Source of the DNA: Perkinsus olseni
Taxonomy: Eukaryota > Perkinsozoa > Perkinsida > Perkinsidae
Reading direction: 5' to 3'
Assembly (NCBI GenBank): GCA_013115135.1
Contig: JABANP010000229.1
Location: 1 to 64,000, forward strand
Length of the DNA stretch: 64,000 nucleotides
Part shown: in pieces, positions 9,483 through 20,903 of the stretch
Layout: every line of letters starts with the position of its first letter
Numbering within the stretch: position 1 is the stretch's first letter
Program-made: the position numbers and the translations under genes
The notes under the pieces: generated by a model
Database searches by the model: none
The model's input: only the letters and a program-made list of their open reading frames with translations
What the model was told of the DNA's origin: nothing

Positions 9483-12159
9483 ATTACAGTGGTCAACCGA
9501 GCATCGGCGGCCGGTCCATGCTCGGTTTTATGGAGGGCCTTGGTGAGAAACTTGTCAGTCAGTAGATATGATAACCGGGGGGCACCGCTCATGATGTCGA
9601 CAAAGGCATTAGGGGTGGACGGTGGGAGTCTGTAAGCCAGCTTGATGATCCTCCTGAAGGCAGAGTCGATGAGATCGCACGTATTCTTCCCGATAAGCGA
9701 GACACCCCAAATTTCCAGGCCGTAGCTGAGAGTTGGTACCCATACAGCTTTAGCCAGATGTATGATACCACTGGGGGGAATCCCGAAAGCCTTTTTGGCA
9801 TAGCGCATGGCCTTCATGGTCACATTATGGCACTTGGCCAGTCTTGCCTTGAGGTGGTATGCGAAGTTGAGTCTGTTGGTGATGGTAATGCCCAGGATCT
9901 TGATACACCTGCGAGCATAGACCGCCGAGCCATAGCTGGTGAGGATTTCGGTCTTCTCCGTAGATAGGGTGAGGTTGAAGTCGGCCAGGGTGGGTACCAG
10001 TTCGTCAATCATGTGGCGGATTCCTTCGTCTCTCGAGGGAAGACTACTGCGGGGACCAAATTTGAAGGCTATGTAGCAGTCGTCTGCATAGCAGAAGAAA
10101 CGTACTCGAAAAGGGTGGGCTGGTAAGTTGGCCGAGATGGTCTGCGTCACGAGATCCATGAAGTAGACAAATAGAAGAGGCGAGAGCACACTTCCCTGGG
10201 CCAGACCCACCCCGTCTCTTGCCCTCCGCGTCGTGTGGATGCCGAGATGATGGTTAGAGTTGAGCCTAGGACCGAGCCAAGCCTTTAACCATTCCGTCTC
10301 CTTAGAGGGAACCTTTAGGCGCGCCAGAGCGCGAAGCAGCTGGTCATGAGGGACTGAACCGAACGCATTGGAGAGGTCGAGGGCCGCAATGGCCCAAGGG
10401 GGCTTCCTCTTGACAAATTGGCCGCTAGGTCCCTGTTGGACGTACCGTAGTATCTCGTCGACGAGAGAGATGGCAGACCGCCTGGGCAGGTAGGCAAAGT
10501 GTTCTCCGCGATGGGCGATGACTTCGGTGATAGCATTGAGCCGACGGACCAGCAGTGCTTCCTGCAGCTTGCATAGCGTGCAGGAGAGCGTAATGGGGCG
10601 GACCCCTTTCACCGTCCCGTGGCCAGTGGCTTTCGGAATATAAACAACCGTGGAGTGCAACCAGTGCTTGGGAAGGACAGCCATGTCGAAGGAGATCTGG
10701 TAGAGCCTTGCGATCTCCGAGAGAACCCAGTCAGGGGAATGAAGAAGATGCTCCCAACGTATGCCACAAGAACCGGGTGAGGTGGCTTTGCACCTTTTGA
10801 TGATCTCCCTCCTCATAAGGCTGAGGGGAAAATCATTGTGAGCGTCCGAGAGGTGGCGGGTGTCATCGGAGATGTGCTCAGTACGGTGGTTCAAGGAGGC
10901 CTCGTCGAAAGGGTCCCCTAAATATCGATCCGCCAGTGCCGAGGTCGTGCCTTCCACGGTGGGGAAGTCGTTAAGCGTCGTTGGAAGAGAGCTGGCATCT
11001 CGAGTTGTCCTCGAGAGAAAAGACGTATTGCTACCTTCTAGTGAGCTTGCGAAGAGCCGGAAGCTCGCATCCTTCTTCTCCTTTATGAGCTCCCTATAAC
11101 CCTTTCGTTCCTCCTTGTAGGCGTCGGACTGGCAGCCGTACTGTCGCTTCACTTTGGAAAGTGTAGCTCGACGAGAGCGGAGCTCCTGATCCCACCAAGA
11201 GTTGGGTGGGGGTGTGGTGCCCCGACGCGTGCGAGCTGGCGTGCTGGCTCTGGCTGCCTCCTGAAGAACAGCAGTGATGCGCCTCTCCAGCTCGTCCACA
11301 TCTGCAGACGGTTGCAGAGCCTCAGCAGTGTAGTAAGCGCACTTCTGTCGACCAAGATTGGCCTCGAACAACTCCCAATTAGTCCTTGAATGTATCAGAT
11401 CACTGAGTGCATGATTATGCCCATTGTTGTCGCTAGACCGACATGTAAGAGAGACCGTGAAGAGGATGGGGGAGTGGTCGCCTTGGTAGGGGTACTCGTC
11501 CAGTACTCTCCAGTTGGTAACGTGCAAATCAATGGTACCAAAGGTGGCGTCGATGGTCGAGCGGAGATAATCAGCGTTTGAGGCTGCATGGTGGTAGGTG
11601 GGGATGATGTTGTCCGTGTCGTTGAAACAAATGAGACCACTGCTAGTGATGAGCTCCTCCGTTTCCCTGCCGAAGCGCCAGGCTGTGCTGTTTCGGGACA
11701 GAGTGTTGGCGGAATAGATGCCCCAGAGGTGGCTGTACCCATTGGTGTCGCCACCAATGATAATGTCGCCACCAGAGTCGACCAGGTCCGAAATGGGGTG
11801 CAAGTGCCTGACATCTGGCAAAGATGACGGCCCGTCATTGACGGGTTATAGAAGGAAATGATGGTCAACTTCTCGGACGATATGGCCGTCAAATTGCTAC
11901 CTGAAAGATGAAAGTTCAAAGCAAAGGAGCGGGCTAGAATTTTCGACATAATGATACAGGTGTTAGAGAGAGGAGTGCTAGTGAAGACCTGAAGACTATC
12001 AGAGTAGAAGTGTTTCGGGGGCTCTTGGCATATCAGAACATCAAAGTCGAGATTGTTACAGAGATCGTACAGAAAAGGGGCAGATCTGCCCGTGTTTATC
12101 TGCACAAACTTGAGTTCAGAGCAAGGCAGAGCAGCGAAGGTAGGGGAGGGGGAGGTCAT
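9483..12159 (-). pseudogene. LINE A ORF2: APE endonuclease and reverse transcriptase
   Basis: The start codon at 12159 shares ATGA with the ORF1 stop. The first part (KFVQINTGRSAPFLYDL, DVLICQEPP) is the N-terminal APE-type nuclease. A one-base frameshift around 11800-11850 moves the nuclease remainder (GGDTNGYSHLWG, GDHSPILF) into the next frame. The reverse transcriptase follows, with FAYLPRRSA, AALDLSNAF, the LAQGSVLSPLLF segment and a YADD catalytic box near 10090, then a thumb-like region. The frame continues to 9446 through sequence that no longer resembles the family. Minus-strand transcription would make a bicistronic LINE RNA. The copy cannot encode a full ORF2 because of the frameshift and missing RNase H. 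Confidence 0.85.
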
Positions 12160-12593
12160 AATAGCTCAGCGTAGGGGCCGTTGTAAGGAGGACTGCTGGG
12201 GAGACGCTCGGTACGGAGATACTTCTCCCGCATCAGGCTGAGCTTGACCTTACACGGAGGCCCCTCGTGAAAGTTGTGACCGAGACCATTGCAGAGGCTG
12301 CAGCGCTTTTGGTCGAGTGGCCGCTCCTTGTTGGGACAGTCCCTCATCTCGTGAGGGCCCCCACACGTGAGGCAGGCCTTTCTTTCCCTGCATGGGGAGG
12401 CTTGGTTGTGACAGGAACCGCAGCTGAAACAGGCCCGGATACCAATGACGTCCTTGCAGCGGAGTCTCAGGGAATCGACCACTATGAAACCGTCTCGCAT
12501 TATGCGATCCCGGTCACAAGCTGGTAGACGAAGGGTGATGGCCTTGGTGTTGGACCTAATGATCGTCCAGCTCTCTATAGCGGCGCTTGGCAT
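12156..12593 (-). pseudogene. LINE A ORF1: Gag-like protein, 5'-truncated
   Basis: The retained part begins inside a domain shared with LINE C and D Gags (compare SWTIIRSNTKAITLRLP here with DKWKVLRSGAKGAAVRVP in LINE C). It then has three zinc knuckles: CFSCGSCHNQASPC, CLTCGGPHEMRDC and CSLCNGLGHNFHEGPPC. It would bind the element's RNA in a ribonucleoprotein particle. The apparent ATG at 12593 is internal to the family's usual protein. The true N-terminus was lost where the (GTN)n tract begins. The stop overlaps the ORF2 start by ATGA, suggesting termination-reinitiation. Confidence 0.8.
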
Positions 12594-12596
12594 ATA

Positions 12597-13952
12597 GGAG
12601 TAGTAGTCGTGGTCGTAGTAGTTGTGGTCGTAGTAGTTGTGGTCGTAGTTGTAGTCGTAGTTGTAGTCGTCGTAGTTGTGGTCGTCGTAGTTGTAGTCGT
12701 AGAAGTTGTAGTCGTAGTTGTAGTCGTCGTAGTTGTGGTCGTCGTTGTGGTCGTCGTGGTTGTAGTAGTCGTGGTCGTGGTAGTAGTCGTGGTCGTGGTA
12801 GTAGTCGTGGTCGTAGTAGTAGTCGTGGTCGTAGTAGTTGTGGTCGTAGTAGTTGTGGTCGTGGTCGTCGTGGTCGTCGTGGTCGTCGTGGTCGTAGTTG
12901 TGGTCGTCGTAGTTGTGGTAGTCGTCGTGGTCGTAGTAGTCGAGGTCGTCGTGGTCGTAGTAGTTGTAGTAGTCGTGGTCGTCGTGGTCGTCGTGGTCGT
13001 GGTAGTAGTCGTGGTCGTGGTAGTAGTCGTGGTCGTAGTAGTTGTGGTCGTAGTAGTTGTGGTCGTCGTGGTTGTAGTAGTCGTGGTCGTAGTAGTTGTG
13101 GTCGTCGTGGTCGTAGTAGTTGTGGTCGTCGTGGTTGTAGTAGTTGTGGTCGACGTGGTTGTAGTAGTCGTGGTCGTAGTAGTTGTGGTCGTCGTGGTTG
13201 TAGTAGTCGTGGTCGTAGTAGTCGTGGTCGTCGTGGTCGTAGTAGTTGTGGTCGTCGTAGTCGTGGTAGTTGTGGTCGTCGTGGTTGTAGTAGTCGTGGT
13301 TGTAGTAGTTGTGGTCGTCGTGGTCGTAGTAGTTGTGGTCGTCGTGGTCGTAGTAGTTGTGGTCGACGTGGTTGTAGTAGTCGTGGTCGTAGTAGTTGTG
13401 GTCGTCGTGGTCGTGGTCGTGGTCGTGGTAGTAGTCGTGGTCGTAGTAGTTGTGGTCGTCGTAGTTGTGGTCGTCGTGGTTGTAGTAGTCGTGGTCGTCG
13501 TGGTCGTGGTCGTGGTAGTAGTAGTCGTGGTCGTAGTAGTTGTGGTCGTCGTGGTCGTAGTAGTTGTGGTCGTCGTAGTTGTGGTCGTCGTGGTTGTAGT
13601 AGTCGTGGTCGTCGTGGTCGTGGTCGTGGTGGTAGTCGTGGTCGTGGTAGTAGTCGTGGTCGTAGTAGTTGTGGTCGTAGTAGTTGTGGTCGTCGTGGTT
13701 GTAGTAGTCGTGGTTGTAGTAGTCGTGGTCGTAGTAGTTGTAGTAGTTGTGGTCGTAGTAGTTGTGGTCGTCGTGGTCGTAGTAGTTGTGGTCGTCGTGG
13801 TCGTAGTAGTCGTGGTCGTCGTGGTCGTGGTCGTGGTAGTAGTTGTGGTCGTAGTAGTTGTGGTCGTCGTGGTTGTAGTAGTTATGGTAGTCGTGGTAGT
13901 TGTAGTTGTAGTAGTTGTGGTTGTAATAGTTGTGGTCGTCGTTTTGTTTTGT
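12597..13952 (-). repeat. (GTN)n / (ACN)n trinucleotide satellite tract 1
   Basis: About 1.36 kb in which nearly every triplet is GTC, GTG, GTA or GTT on the plus strand (Thr codons ACN on the minus strand). Two of every three bases are fixed and the third varies. It separates the 5' end of LINE A from the 3' end of LINE B. Confidence 0.95.
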
Positions 13953-14109
13953 TTTGTTAGTGAGGCTTCTGCGACTAGGCGCTACGCAACATGTCCTGAC
14001 TGAGTCAGTATGGTTGCTAGCCTCGCGCTTATGAAAGCGCTGAGTCCGGACGATCCGGGCTCGTCTCCGAGTGAGCTCTTCCTGACCAAGTGGCTTGAGC
14101 TGGATCCCC

Positions 14110-16020
14110 CTAGTTCCAGTCAGGCACTACTTTGGACAGGAATTTGTTCAGGCCGCTATTGCGTTCGCATACCGCTTTCCTTAAGAGTCTCAGCCCCCTG
14201 ATCTTGTCCGGCTCGTTACCCGGGCCGACTTCTAGTATGTTCCTGCTTGAGTTGTCGGTACGGGCACGCCTCATTCTGGCTGAGTTACACCAGAAGAAGT
14301 GTGCTATCGTTTCCTTCTCTCTGCCGCAATACCTGCATTGTTGTGTGGCGTTACCATACCTTCTGCTTCGTCCCTTAAATCCTCGAACGTTGCCATGGTA
14401 GGACAGGAGTTCCACAAATTTCCTTCTTTGTATCTTGCTCCACCTAGTAGTTCTCCTCATTATGGAGTGCAGCTGTATCAGCCCCAGTGATAACCCTAAT
14501 CTGTTGACTGCTAGGGAGGCGCCCCTCTTCGGCCAGTTTCCCTCAATTTCTTTATCCATTGTTTTCCGGATTTCTTCGAAAGTGTGAGAGACCGGAGTCT
14601 CTACCCGTACTACTTTTATGTCGGTGCTCGTGCCGGTCCCTCCTTTCCCTGCAGCCCAGTCCGAGAGTTCGTTGCCTGTTGTACCACAGTGCCCTCTGAC
14701 CCATGATATAGTGGTGAGAGTCCCGGAAGCGCAGATGCTTTCGAGTGTATCTCTTAACCGGACAATTTGTGGCGTAGGACTGTCACTTGTAATGCTTTGT
14801 ATGGCTGCTCTCGAGTCAAGCCATATCTGTGCTTCCCGTAGTGGGTGCTCGTTCCTGGCTATGGATTCTTCTATCAATAGGGCTGCTTCTGCAACTCCAG
14901 CCAACTCGGCTTGACATATGTTTGCTCCGCCCACTAGCCGTATCGATCGCAAGCTAGCCACTCCCAATTGATCTAGAGTAGCCAGTCCTGCCCCTGTTTT
15001 ATTGGCCCGGTTGGGCACTTTCAACAGTGAACCATCGGTGAACACCACCAATTGATCTTCCGTGGACGTTGACGGAGCTGAGCCATTTCCTATATTGATT
15101 TTCATCCGGCTAGGTGCTTGCCAGACAGACCTCGTCCTGGACTCCCTTTTGAGGTGTGGGTCTCTTACTCCCCATTTGCTGAGTCGTTTCAGCCAGTGTG
15201 TCGGTGTGGCAATGTCTGGATTGTGCATCCAAAACTTTGCGCATCTCTTCCTCCCTGTCGTTCTAACCGGTTCTGTTACGCTCTGTAGTACCTTGCTCAT
15301 CAGAGCGTTGGGTGTAGACCTGATGCATCCGTAGATGAGCTTAGCCATGGAGGCTTCTAGTCGCGTGATCCCTTTAATCACTTTGGCCGAGTCCAGTGAT
15401 TCTCCCCATGCCTCAACCCCGTATAATAGACTGCTGACGATGTGCTGTTTCCAGAATAGGATAAGCTCCGGAGCAGCCGGGCCCCAGCTTGAGCCTCCTA
15501 GTTTCCTGCACTGCCCTATATTGGCCAGAGATTTTGCTATGGCCTCTACAGCGTGATTTTCCCAAGAATTCGATATCCTAGCCCCAAGCCATTTCAAACT
15601 ATCCTTGACGGCGAGTTGATGACCGTTGCCTGGTTCGTTCGCTGCCGCATCCTGCAGCATGTTCCTATGATACTCCGAAGGGCAGCAGACATTGTGTTTG
15701 GTGGGATCAGTAGCCAAGTCTGCTCGGTCTGCCCACCTCCCTACTATCTCCGTGGCGGCCTTTAGGCCCCTCAACAAACCCCGTCCGGTCAGTGCTCTGA
15801 TGAGCGCAAGGACGTCGTCGGCATATATCAGTGGGCGTATCTGGTAATCCCCGTTGTCTACCGTAAGGTTGTTATCAAGGTCCCACGTACTGATTGCGAA
15901 TAGGGCGGGCGACAAGGAGCCCCCCTGGCTGATCCCTCGAGTGCGGACTCTCTGCTCACCATCGAGATGGATAGTGTGTCCTGTGAGGAACGATTCGATG
16001 ATGTGCTGCCATCATCGAAT
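14110..16020 (-). pseudogene. LINE B ORF2 remnant: reverse transcriptase C-half, RNase H, zinc knuckle
   Basis: The open frame extends upstream to the junction near 16020 (WQHIIESFLTGHTIHLDG, then GISQGGSLSPALF), so no true start is present. The catalytic IYADD lies near 15820. RNase H has FTDGSLLK, the Glu in CQAELAGVAEAALL, WLDSRAAIQS and RGHCGTTGNELSDWAA. The terminal knuckle is CRYCGREKETIAHFFWC. The frame is uninterrupted over about 635 codons, so only 5' truncation inactivates it, typical of incomplete reverse transcription. Confidence 0.9.
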
Positions 16021-16022
16021 CG
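15991..16022. repeat. Perfect 13-bp inverted repeat at the LINE B 5' junction
   Basis: CGATTCGATGATG (15991-16003) and CATCATCGAATCG (16010-16022) flank a TGCTGC loop. The inner arm is genuine LINE coding sequence; the outer arm abuts the (GTN)n tract. Confidence 0.95.
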
Positions 16023-17965
16023 AGTAGGTAGTAGTCGTGGTCGTAGTAGTTGTGGTCGTAGTAGTTGTGGTCGTCGTGGTTGTAGTAGTCGTGGTCGTAG
16101 AAGTTGTAGTCGTAGTTGTAGTCGTAGAAGTTGTAGTCGTAGAAGTTGTGGTCGTCGTAGTTGTAGTCGTAGAAGTTGTAGTCGTAGTTGTAGTCGTCGT
16201 AGTTGTGGTCGTCGTAGTTGTAGTCGTAGAAGTTGTAGTCGTAGTTGTAGTCGTCGTAGTTGTGGTCGTCGTAGTTGTGGTCGTCGTGGTTGTAGTAGTC
16301 GTGGTCGTGGTCGTGGTAGTAGTCGTGGTCGTGGTAGTAGTCGTGGTCGTAGTAGTAGTCGTGGTCGTAGTAGTTGTGGTCGTAGTAGTTGTGGTCGTAG
16401 TTGTAGTCGTAGTTGTAGTCGTCGTAGTTGTGGTCGTCGTAGTTGTAGTCGTAGAAGTTGTAGTCGTAGTTGTAGTCGTCGTAGTTGTGGTCGTCGTCGT
16501 TGTGGTCGTCGTGGTTGTAGTAGTCGTGGTCGTGGTCGTGGTAGTAGTCGTGGTCGTGGTAGTAGTCGTGGTCGTAGTAGTAGTCGTGGTCGTAGTAGTT
16601 GTGGTCGTAGTGGTTGTGGTCGTAGTAGTTGTGGTCGTGGTCGTCGTGGTCGTCGTGGTCGTAGTTGTGGTCGTCGTAGTTGTGGTAGTCGTCGTGGTCG
16701 TAGTAGTCGTGGTCGTCGTGGTCGTCGTGGTCGTAGTTGTGGTCGTCGTAGTTGTGGTCGTTGTGGTCGTGGTCACTGTGGTCGTGGTCGTCGTGGTCGT
16801 GGTCGTGGTAGTAGTCGTGGTCGTAGTAGTCGTGGTTGTAGTAGTCGTGGTCGTAGTAGTTGAGGTCGTCGTGGTCGTAGTAGTTGTGGTCGTCGTGGTC
16901 GTAGTAGTTGTGGCCGTCGTAGTTGTGGTCGTCGTGGTCGTAGTAGTCGTGGTCGTAGTAGTTGTGGTCGTCGTAGTCGTGTTAGTTGTGGTCGTCGTAG
17001 TTGTGGTCGTCGTGGTTGTAGTAGTCGTGGTCGTCGTGGTCGTGGTCGTGGTCGTAGTAGTCGTGGTCGTAGAAGTTGTAGTCGTGGTCGTCGTGGTCGA
17101 CGTGGTCGACGTAGTTGTCGTGGTCGACGTAGTAGTACTAGTAGTACTAGTGGTCGTCGTGGTCGACGTGGTCGACGTAGTAGTACTAGTGGTAGTGCTG
17201 GTCGACGTAGTAGTACTAGTGGTAGTGCTGGTCGTCGTGGTCGACGTAGTTGTCGTGGTCGTAGTAGTAGTGGTCGTCGTGGTCGACGTAGTAGTACTAG
17301 TGGTCGTCGTGGTCGACGTAGTAGTACTAGTGGTCGTCGTGGTCGACGTAGTAGTACTAGTGGTCGTCGCGGTCGACGTAGTTGTACTAGTGGTCGTGCT
17401 GGTCGTCGTGGTCGACGTAGTAGTACTAGTGGTAGTGCTGGTCGTCGTAATCGACGTAGTAGTACTAGTGGTAGTGCTGGTCGTCGTGGTCGACGTGGTC
17501 GCCGTAGTTGTAGTCGTCGTGGTCGTAGTAGTCGTGGTCGTAGAAGTTGTGGTCGACGTAGTTGTCGTGGTCGACGTAGTAGTACTCGTGGTAGTGCTGG
17601 TCGTCGTGGTCGACGTAGTAGTACTAGTGGTCGTCGTGGTCGACGTAGTTGTCGTGGTCGTCGTGGTCGACGTAGTAGTACTAGTGGTAGTGCTGGTCGT
17701 CGTAATCGACGTAGTCGACGTAGTAGTACTAGTGGTCGTCGTGGTCGACGTAGTAGTACTAGTGGTCGTCGTGGTCGACGTAGTAGTGCTAGTGGTCGTC
17801 GTGGTCGACGTAGTAGTACTAGTGGTAGTGCTGGTCGTCGTGGTCGACGTGGTCGACGTAGTTGTCGTGGTCGTCGTGGTCGACGTAGTAGTACTAGTGG
17901 TCGTCGTGGTCGACGTAGTAGTACTAGTGGTAGTGCTGGTCGTCGTGGTCGACGTAGTAGTGTGT
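16023..17965 (-). repeat. (GTN)n / (ACN)n satellite tract 2, two subtypes
   Basis: 16023 to about 17090 is ordinary (GTN)n. From about 17090 to 17965 the pattern changes to units containing GTAGTACTAGTGG and GTGCTGG with GTCGAC sites, so the minus-strand Thr frame acquires regularly spaced Ser (patterns such as TTTSTTTTS). It separates LINE B's 5' end from LINE C's 3' end. The minus-strand frame is open over about 670 codons, which is expected from composition alone. Confidence 0.95.
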
Positions 17966-17983
17966 GTGTGTGTGTAAGCTTTT

Positions 17984-18012
17984 CCCGTCAACCCAGTCGG
18001 GTTTTCTACGGG
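17984..18012 (-). other. LINE C 3'-end hairpin
   Basis: CCCGT (17984-17988) pairs with ACGGG (18008-18012). AACCC (17990-17994) pairs with GGGTT (17999-18003) around AGTC, leaving a 4-nt bulge on one side. It resembles in position and bulge placement the hairpins at the 3' ends of LINE G and LINE D. Such structures are recognised by the reverse transcriptase in some LINEs; that role here is inference. Confidence 0.6.
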
Positions 18013-18164
18013 ATTTGTCGCCAAAAATAAAAAGAAAAGAAAACAAATAGAAAAGAAGGTCGGCTATCTCAGGATATACAGCAGAATGGTACACGGTGGT
18101 CGCGAGAGAGAATGGTAACAGAGCAATTGTAACAGTTAATGGTATATGTATACATACGATTGCT

Positions 18165-18167
18165 TTT

Positions 18168-18198
<31 letters not shown>

Positions 18199-18235
18199 TT
18201 TTTTTTTTTTTTCTTTCTTTTTTTCTTTTCAAAAT
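18165..18235 (-). repeat. A-rich run after the LINE C stop codon
   Basis: About 70 nt of T with interspersed C on the plus strand, so poly(A) with G on the LINE sense strand. It lies 20 nt beyond the RNase H frame's stop and about 200 nt from the hairpin end. It could be an older A-tail or an internal untranslated feature. Confidence 0.85.
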
Positions 18236-18251
18236 GAAGACCACGAGTAAG

Positions 18252-20903
18252 CTAGGATAATCCCAGGCCGTTGCCCTCTGCAGTCTCAACGATACGCTCC
18301 AGGAACTTGAGGAAGATCTTGAAACGAGACTCGGTGATAGACACACTGCCGAGTCCCGTCAACCACTCCGGCCTGGAGTCGGCATAGGTCGGACAGAGAA
18401 GGACCACATGAGCCATATCGTGTTGCTGCCCCGGGCAGACCCTGCATCCCGGGTCATGGTCGGGCTTTAATTTGGAGACGTAGTAGTGCAGTATCTTGGA
18501 GTGCCCAGCGAGAAGATTGAGGACACGTCCATTTTTGTAGTACTTCATAACCTTCTGAACAATGTCCCGTTGGCGTTGCGACTTGACCATCTCCCTGAGA
18601 CCAGGATCATTTATGCCCTGCACCTGTTTGACCTTCTCCGCGGCTATGTACTCCGTCAGCAACGACTTCGTGTGAGCTACTGGTATCGGGACGTCCCTGG
18701 CCATCTGCGAGTTAGGTATCAGGCGAGCTTCATTTGCGCACTGATCGGCCTCGTCATTTCCTGGGATAGTTCCTTCAGGCTGATGAGACGGAATCCATAC
18801 AAAGGCGCAGTCTATGCCCAAACTTTGCAGTGCTTGAACACGGCCTAGGATAACCTGTGTCCAGTGGTCTCTATTCTGGGTTGAGAGGGACTGCAGCGCC
18901 GATCTGCAATCCGAGAAAAGGTACGCAGTGGAGTCGGGCAGCGTCGCTGCATGCTTGATAAGGAACCCCAGCGCCAAGACGAGCGCGTACTGTTCCGCTT
19001 GGTACGTCGTAGCGGAGGGGGGGAGTCGAGCCCTCAGCACTCTTTTGCGTTCCCCCTGGTAGATGATAGCTGCAGAGCCGATGGTCTCCTCAGTCGAGGG
19101 GACGTAGTTTGGAGTTTCTTCAGGCGGTTTGCGAGATCCGTCGGTGTAAGCCCTCACCAGTTGGTTTCGCAAGCCTTGTTCTGCTGCGATGGCCTCCTCC
19201 TTTCCCAGAATTCTCACCTGCGGGCAAATCTCCGTTGGTGGCGTGCTGCGCCCCAGGATCTCGTGGTGCGCCGTAGCATCCACCGCCCTCTCCCGTAGTT
19301 CCTGGGCCCATTTCCTCTCCAGCGCCTTGCCTCGTGGTCCCACACTGTACTCCCTGTGGAGTTGCCGCTCAATCGCAAGATTCAAGAGCTCGGTCGATGT
19401 GGCCCCGCAATCTGCCAAAGTCCGCGACAGGTGTTGTGGAAAGCTCTTTCCAAGCCGGAAGGCGGTCCTAATGGCCATGTTGCCGAGCCGATTCACCATT
19501 CGTTTATAGGACACATTTGCCAGCGAGGGACCCCAGAACTCGATAGCATAGGATACTACCGGTAGCATCACCCGTCTATACAGTTCAAGTATACATGCCG
19601 GACCAATGCCGAAGGATGACCGTGCGAACCTCGCTAGAGCAAAGCCAATTTTCTTGCTCTTCTCGATTCTTTCGGTTAGATGCTTGATCCATGTGTCATT
19701 TCGGTTTAGCCAGACTCCCAAAATCCGAAGCTCCTTGCCTTCTCCTTCTGAAGCCGACCTGAGGTTCGTGAGAGATTGACACTTAGATGGATCCATCCGC
19801 AGGGCTGTGTAGGCGAAGGCTCTAGTGAGCTCATACTGGCAGAGGTCCTGGACTTCTTCTGCCGACAGACGCACCTTACACCGAAAACCGACCAACACCG
19901 TCACATCATCGGCAAAAGCGACGATCTGGACATCAACGGCTGCCGGATTGACTCTGAGGGTCAGGACCAATCTTTCCTTGATTCTAATCTCTGCCGTTTC
20001 CAGCGCATCCTCTATGGCGGTAGTGAACAGGGTGGGCCCCGCCACGCTACCCTGAGGTACCCCAACGCCGGGGGTAGCTTGTCTGCTTGCGACTGACCCT
20101 CTAAAGAAGGCGTGCCCCGTCCTCGTCTCCAGCCAAGCTGAGAACCACTTCGTCACATCCTCCGGACACCCAGCCAGGCGTAGTCCCTTGTCGATCGCCG
20201 AGTGGGCAATCTCACAAAAAGCGCTTTTTACGTCCACCGAGAGACAAAAGTACCTCTTGTGCGTCCGTTTGAAGGACACGATGTGATTGATTGCGTGGAG
20301 CGGACTTAGTTGCTTCAAATAAGCGAATTGGTGTCCCTTGTCACGCAGGTACCTTTGAATCCCCTGACGCCCGTAGGAGAAGGGTGCGCTCGAACCATTT
20401 GCATAGAACTGGAGTCAAGCTGATTGGCCGCTTGGATGATACGCTGGTGGGATCTCGGCCGGGCTTAGGGATAAATACGACTAGGGACACACGCCAAGCA
20501 TCAGGGACTATCGAGTACGCGAGACACCAAGAGAATAGAGTGGCAACCAATCGGTAGAGCTTCTCAGAGGCCTCGATGAAATGCCTCCAGCGGAGACCAT
20601 CCGCTCCTCCCATTTTATCACTGTTTCCCTTGGCCGCATTTAGAGAGTTGATCACTTCTTCCTCCGAGATCATACATGCCGGGGTGTGTCCCAAGAACAT
20701 AGAACTATCATGAGGGTTTGGGCATCTGGAAACCGATGCCTCAGAACCCGACAGGAGAGAAGAAGCTGCGCTGCTGCAGTCGTTCCAATGTACTGGTCGG
20801 CGAGTTTGGAGCAGGTCTGCTCTGGGGTGATGTCACCCGCCAGCAGTGATGGAGTCGCTGAAGCTGATAGACTAGATTTGACCCGCTTGTAAGCCTCGTA
20901 CAT
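18252..20903 (-). pseudogene. LINE C reverse transcriptase, RNase H and zinc knuckle, three frameshifts
   Basis: The reading passes through three frames: about 20903-20700 (MYEAYKRVKSSLSASATPSL, linker), 20700-20341 (SEEEVINSLNAAKGNSDKMG, then VVFIPKPGRDP) and 20330-18252. The last segment has SVDVKSAFCEIAH, VPQGSVAGPTLF and a catalytic FADD in place of the usual YADD near 19910. It then has RNase H (YTDGSRKPP, YQAEQYALVLALG, LFSDCRSALQSL, IPSHQPEGTIPGNDEAD) and the knuckle CRVCPGQQHDMAHVVLLC. Shifts lie near 20900, 20700 and 20330. They could be decay or assembly error; with no in-frame stops inside the segments, the copy is not old. Confidence 0.85.

Larger units (their letters stand above)
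9483..12596 (-). mobile_element. LINE A, truncated at both ends
   Basis: A minus-strand non-LTR retrotransposon with a partial Gag (12156-12593), endonuclease and reverse transcriptase. The RNase H and terminal knuckle present in its relatives here are missing. The 5' side ends abruptly against a (GTN)n tract at about 12597. The 3' side ends against the inverted CCAAG array at about 9483-9500, presumably by insertion of the Mutator-type element. Confidence 0.85.
13953..16022 (-). mobile_element. LINE B, 5'-truncated copy
   Basis: Minus-strand LINE remnant containing the second half of the reverse transcriptase, RNase H and the terminal knuckle. Its 3' untranslated region (13953-14109) starts next to tract 1 after a GTTTTGTTTTGTTAG transition and contains the hairpin-prone TGCGACTAGGCGCTACGCA. 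Its 5' edge is a 13-bp perfect inverted repeat fused to tract 2. Confidence 0.85.

Noticed and set aside
123..9585. CGGGGGGCAC at 123-132 and 9576-9585 as a target-site duplication of the Mutator-type element
   Set aside because: The right copy lies inside continuous, family-like LINE A coding sequence, beyond the probable element end, so the match is likely chance.
16023..18024. A 670-codon Thr/Ser minus-strand frame starting MATNPVENPTG
   Set aside because: Its first residues come from the LINE C 3' region and the rest from the satellite. There is no signal peptide, and the frame is open because of composition.
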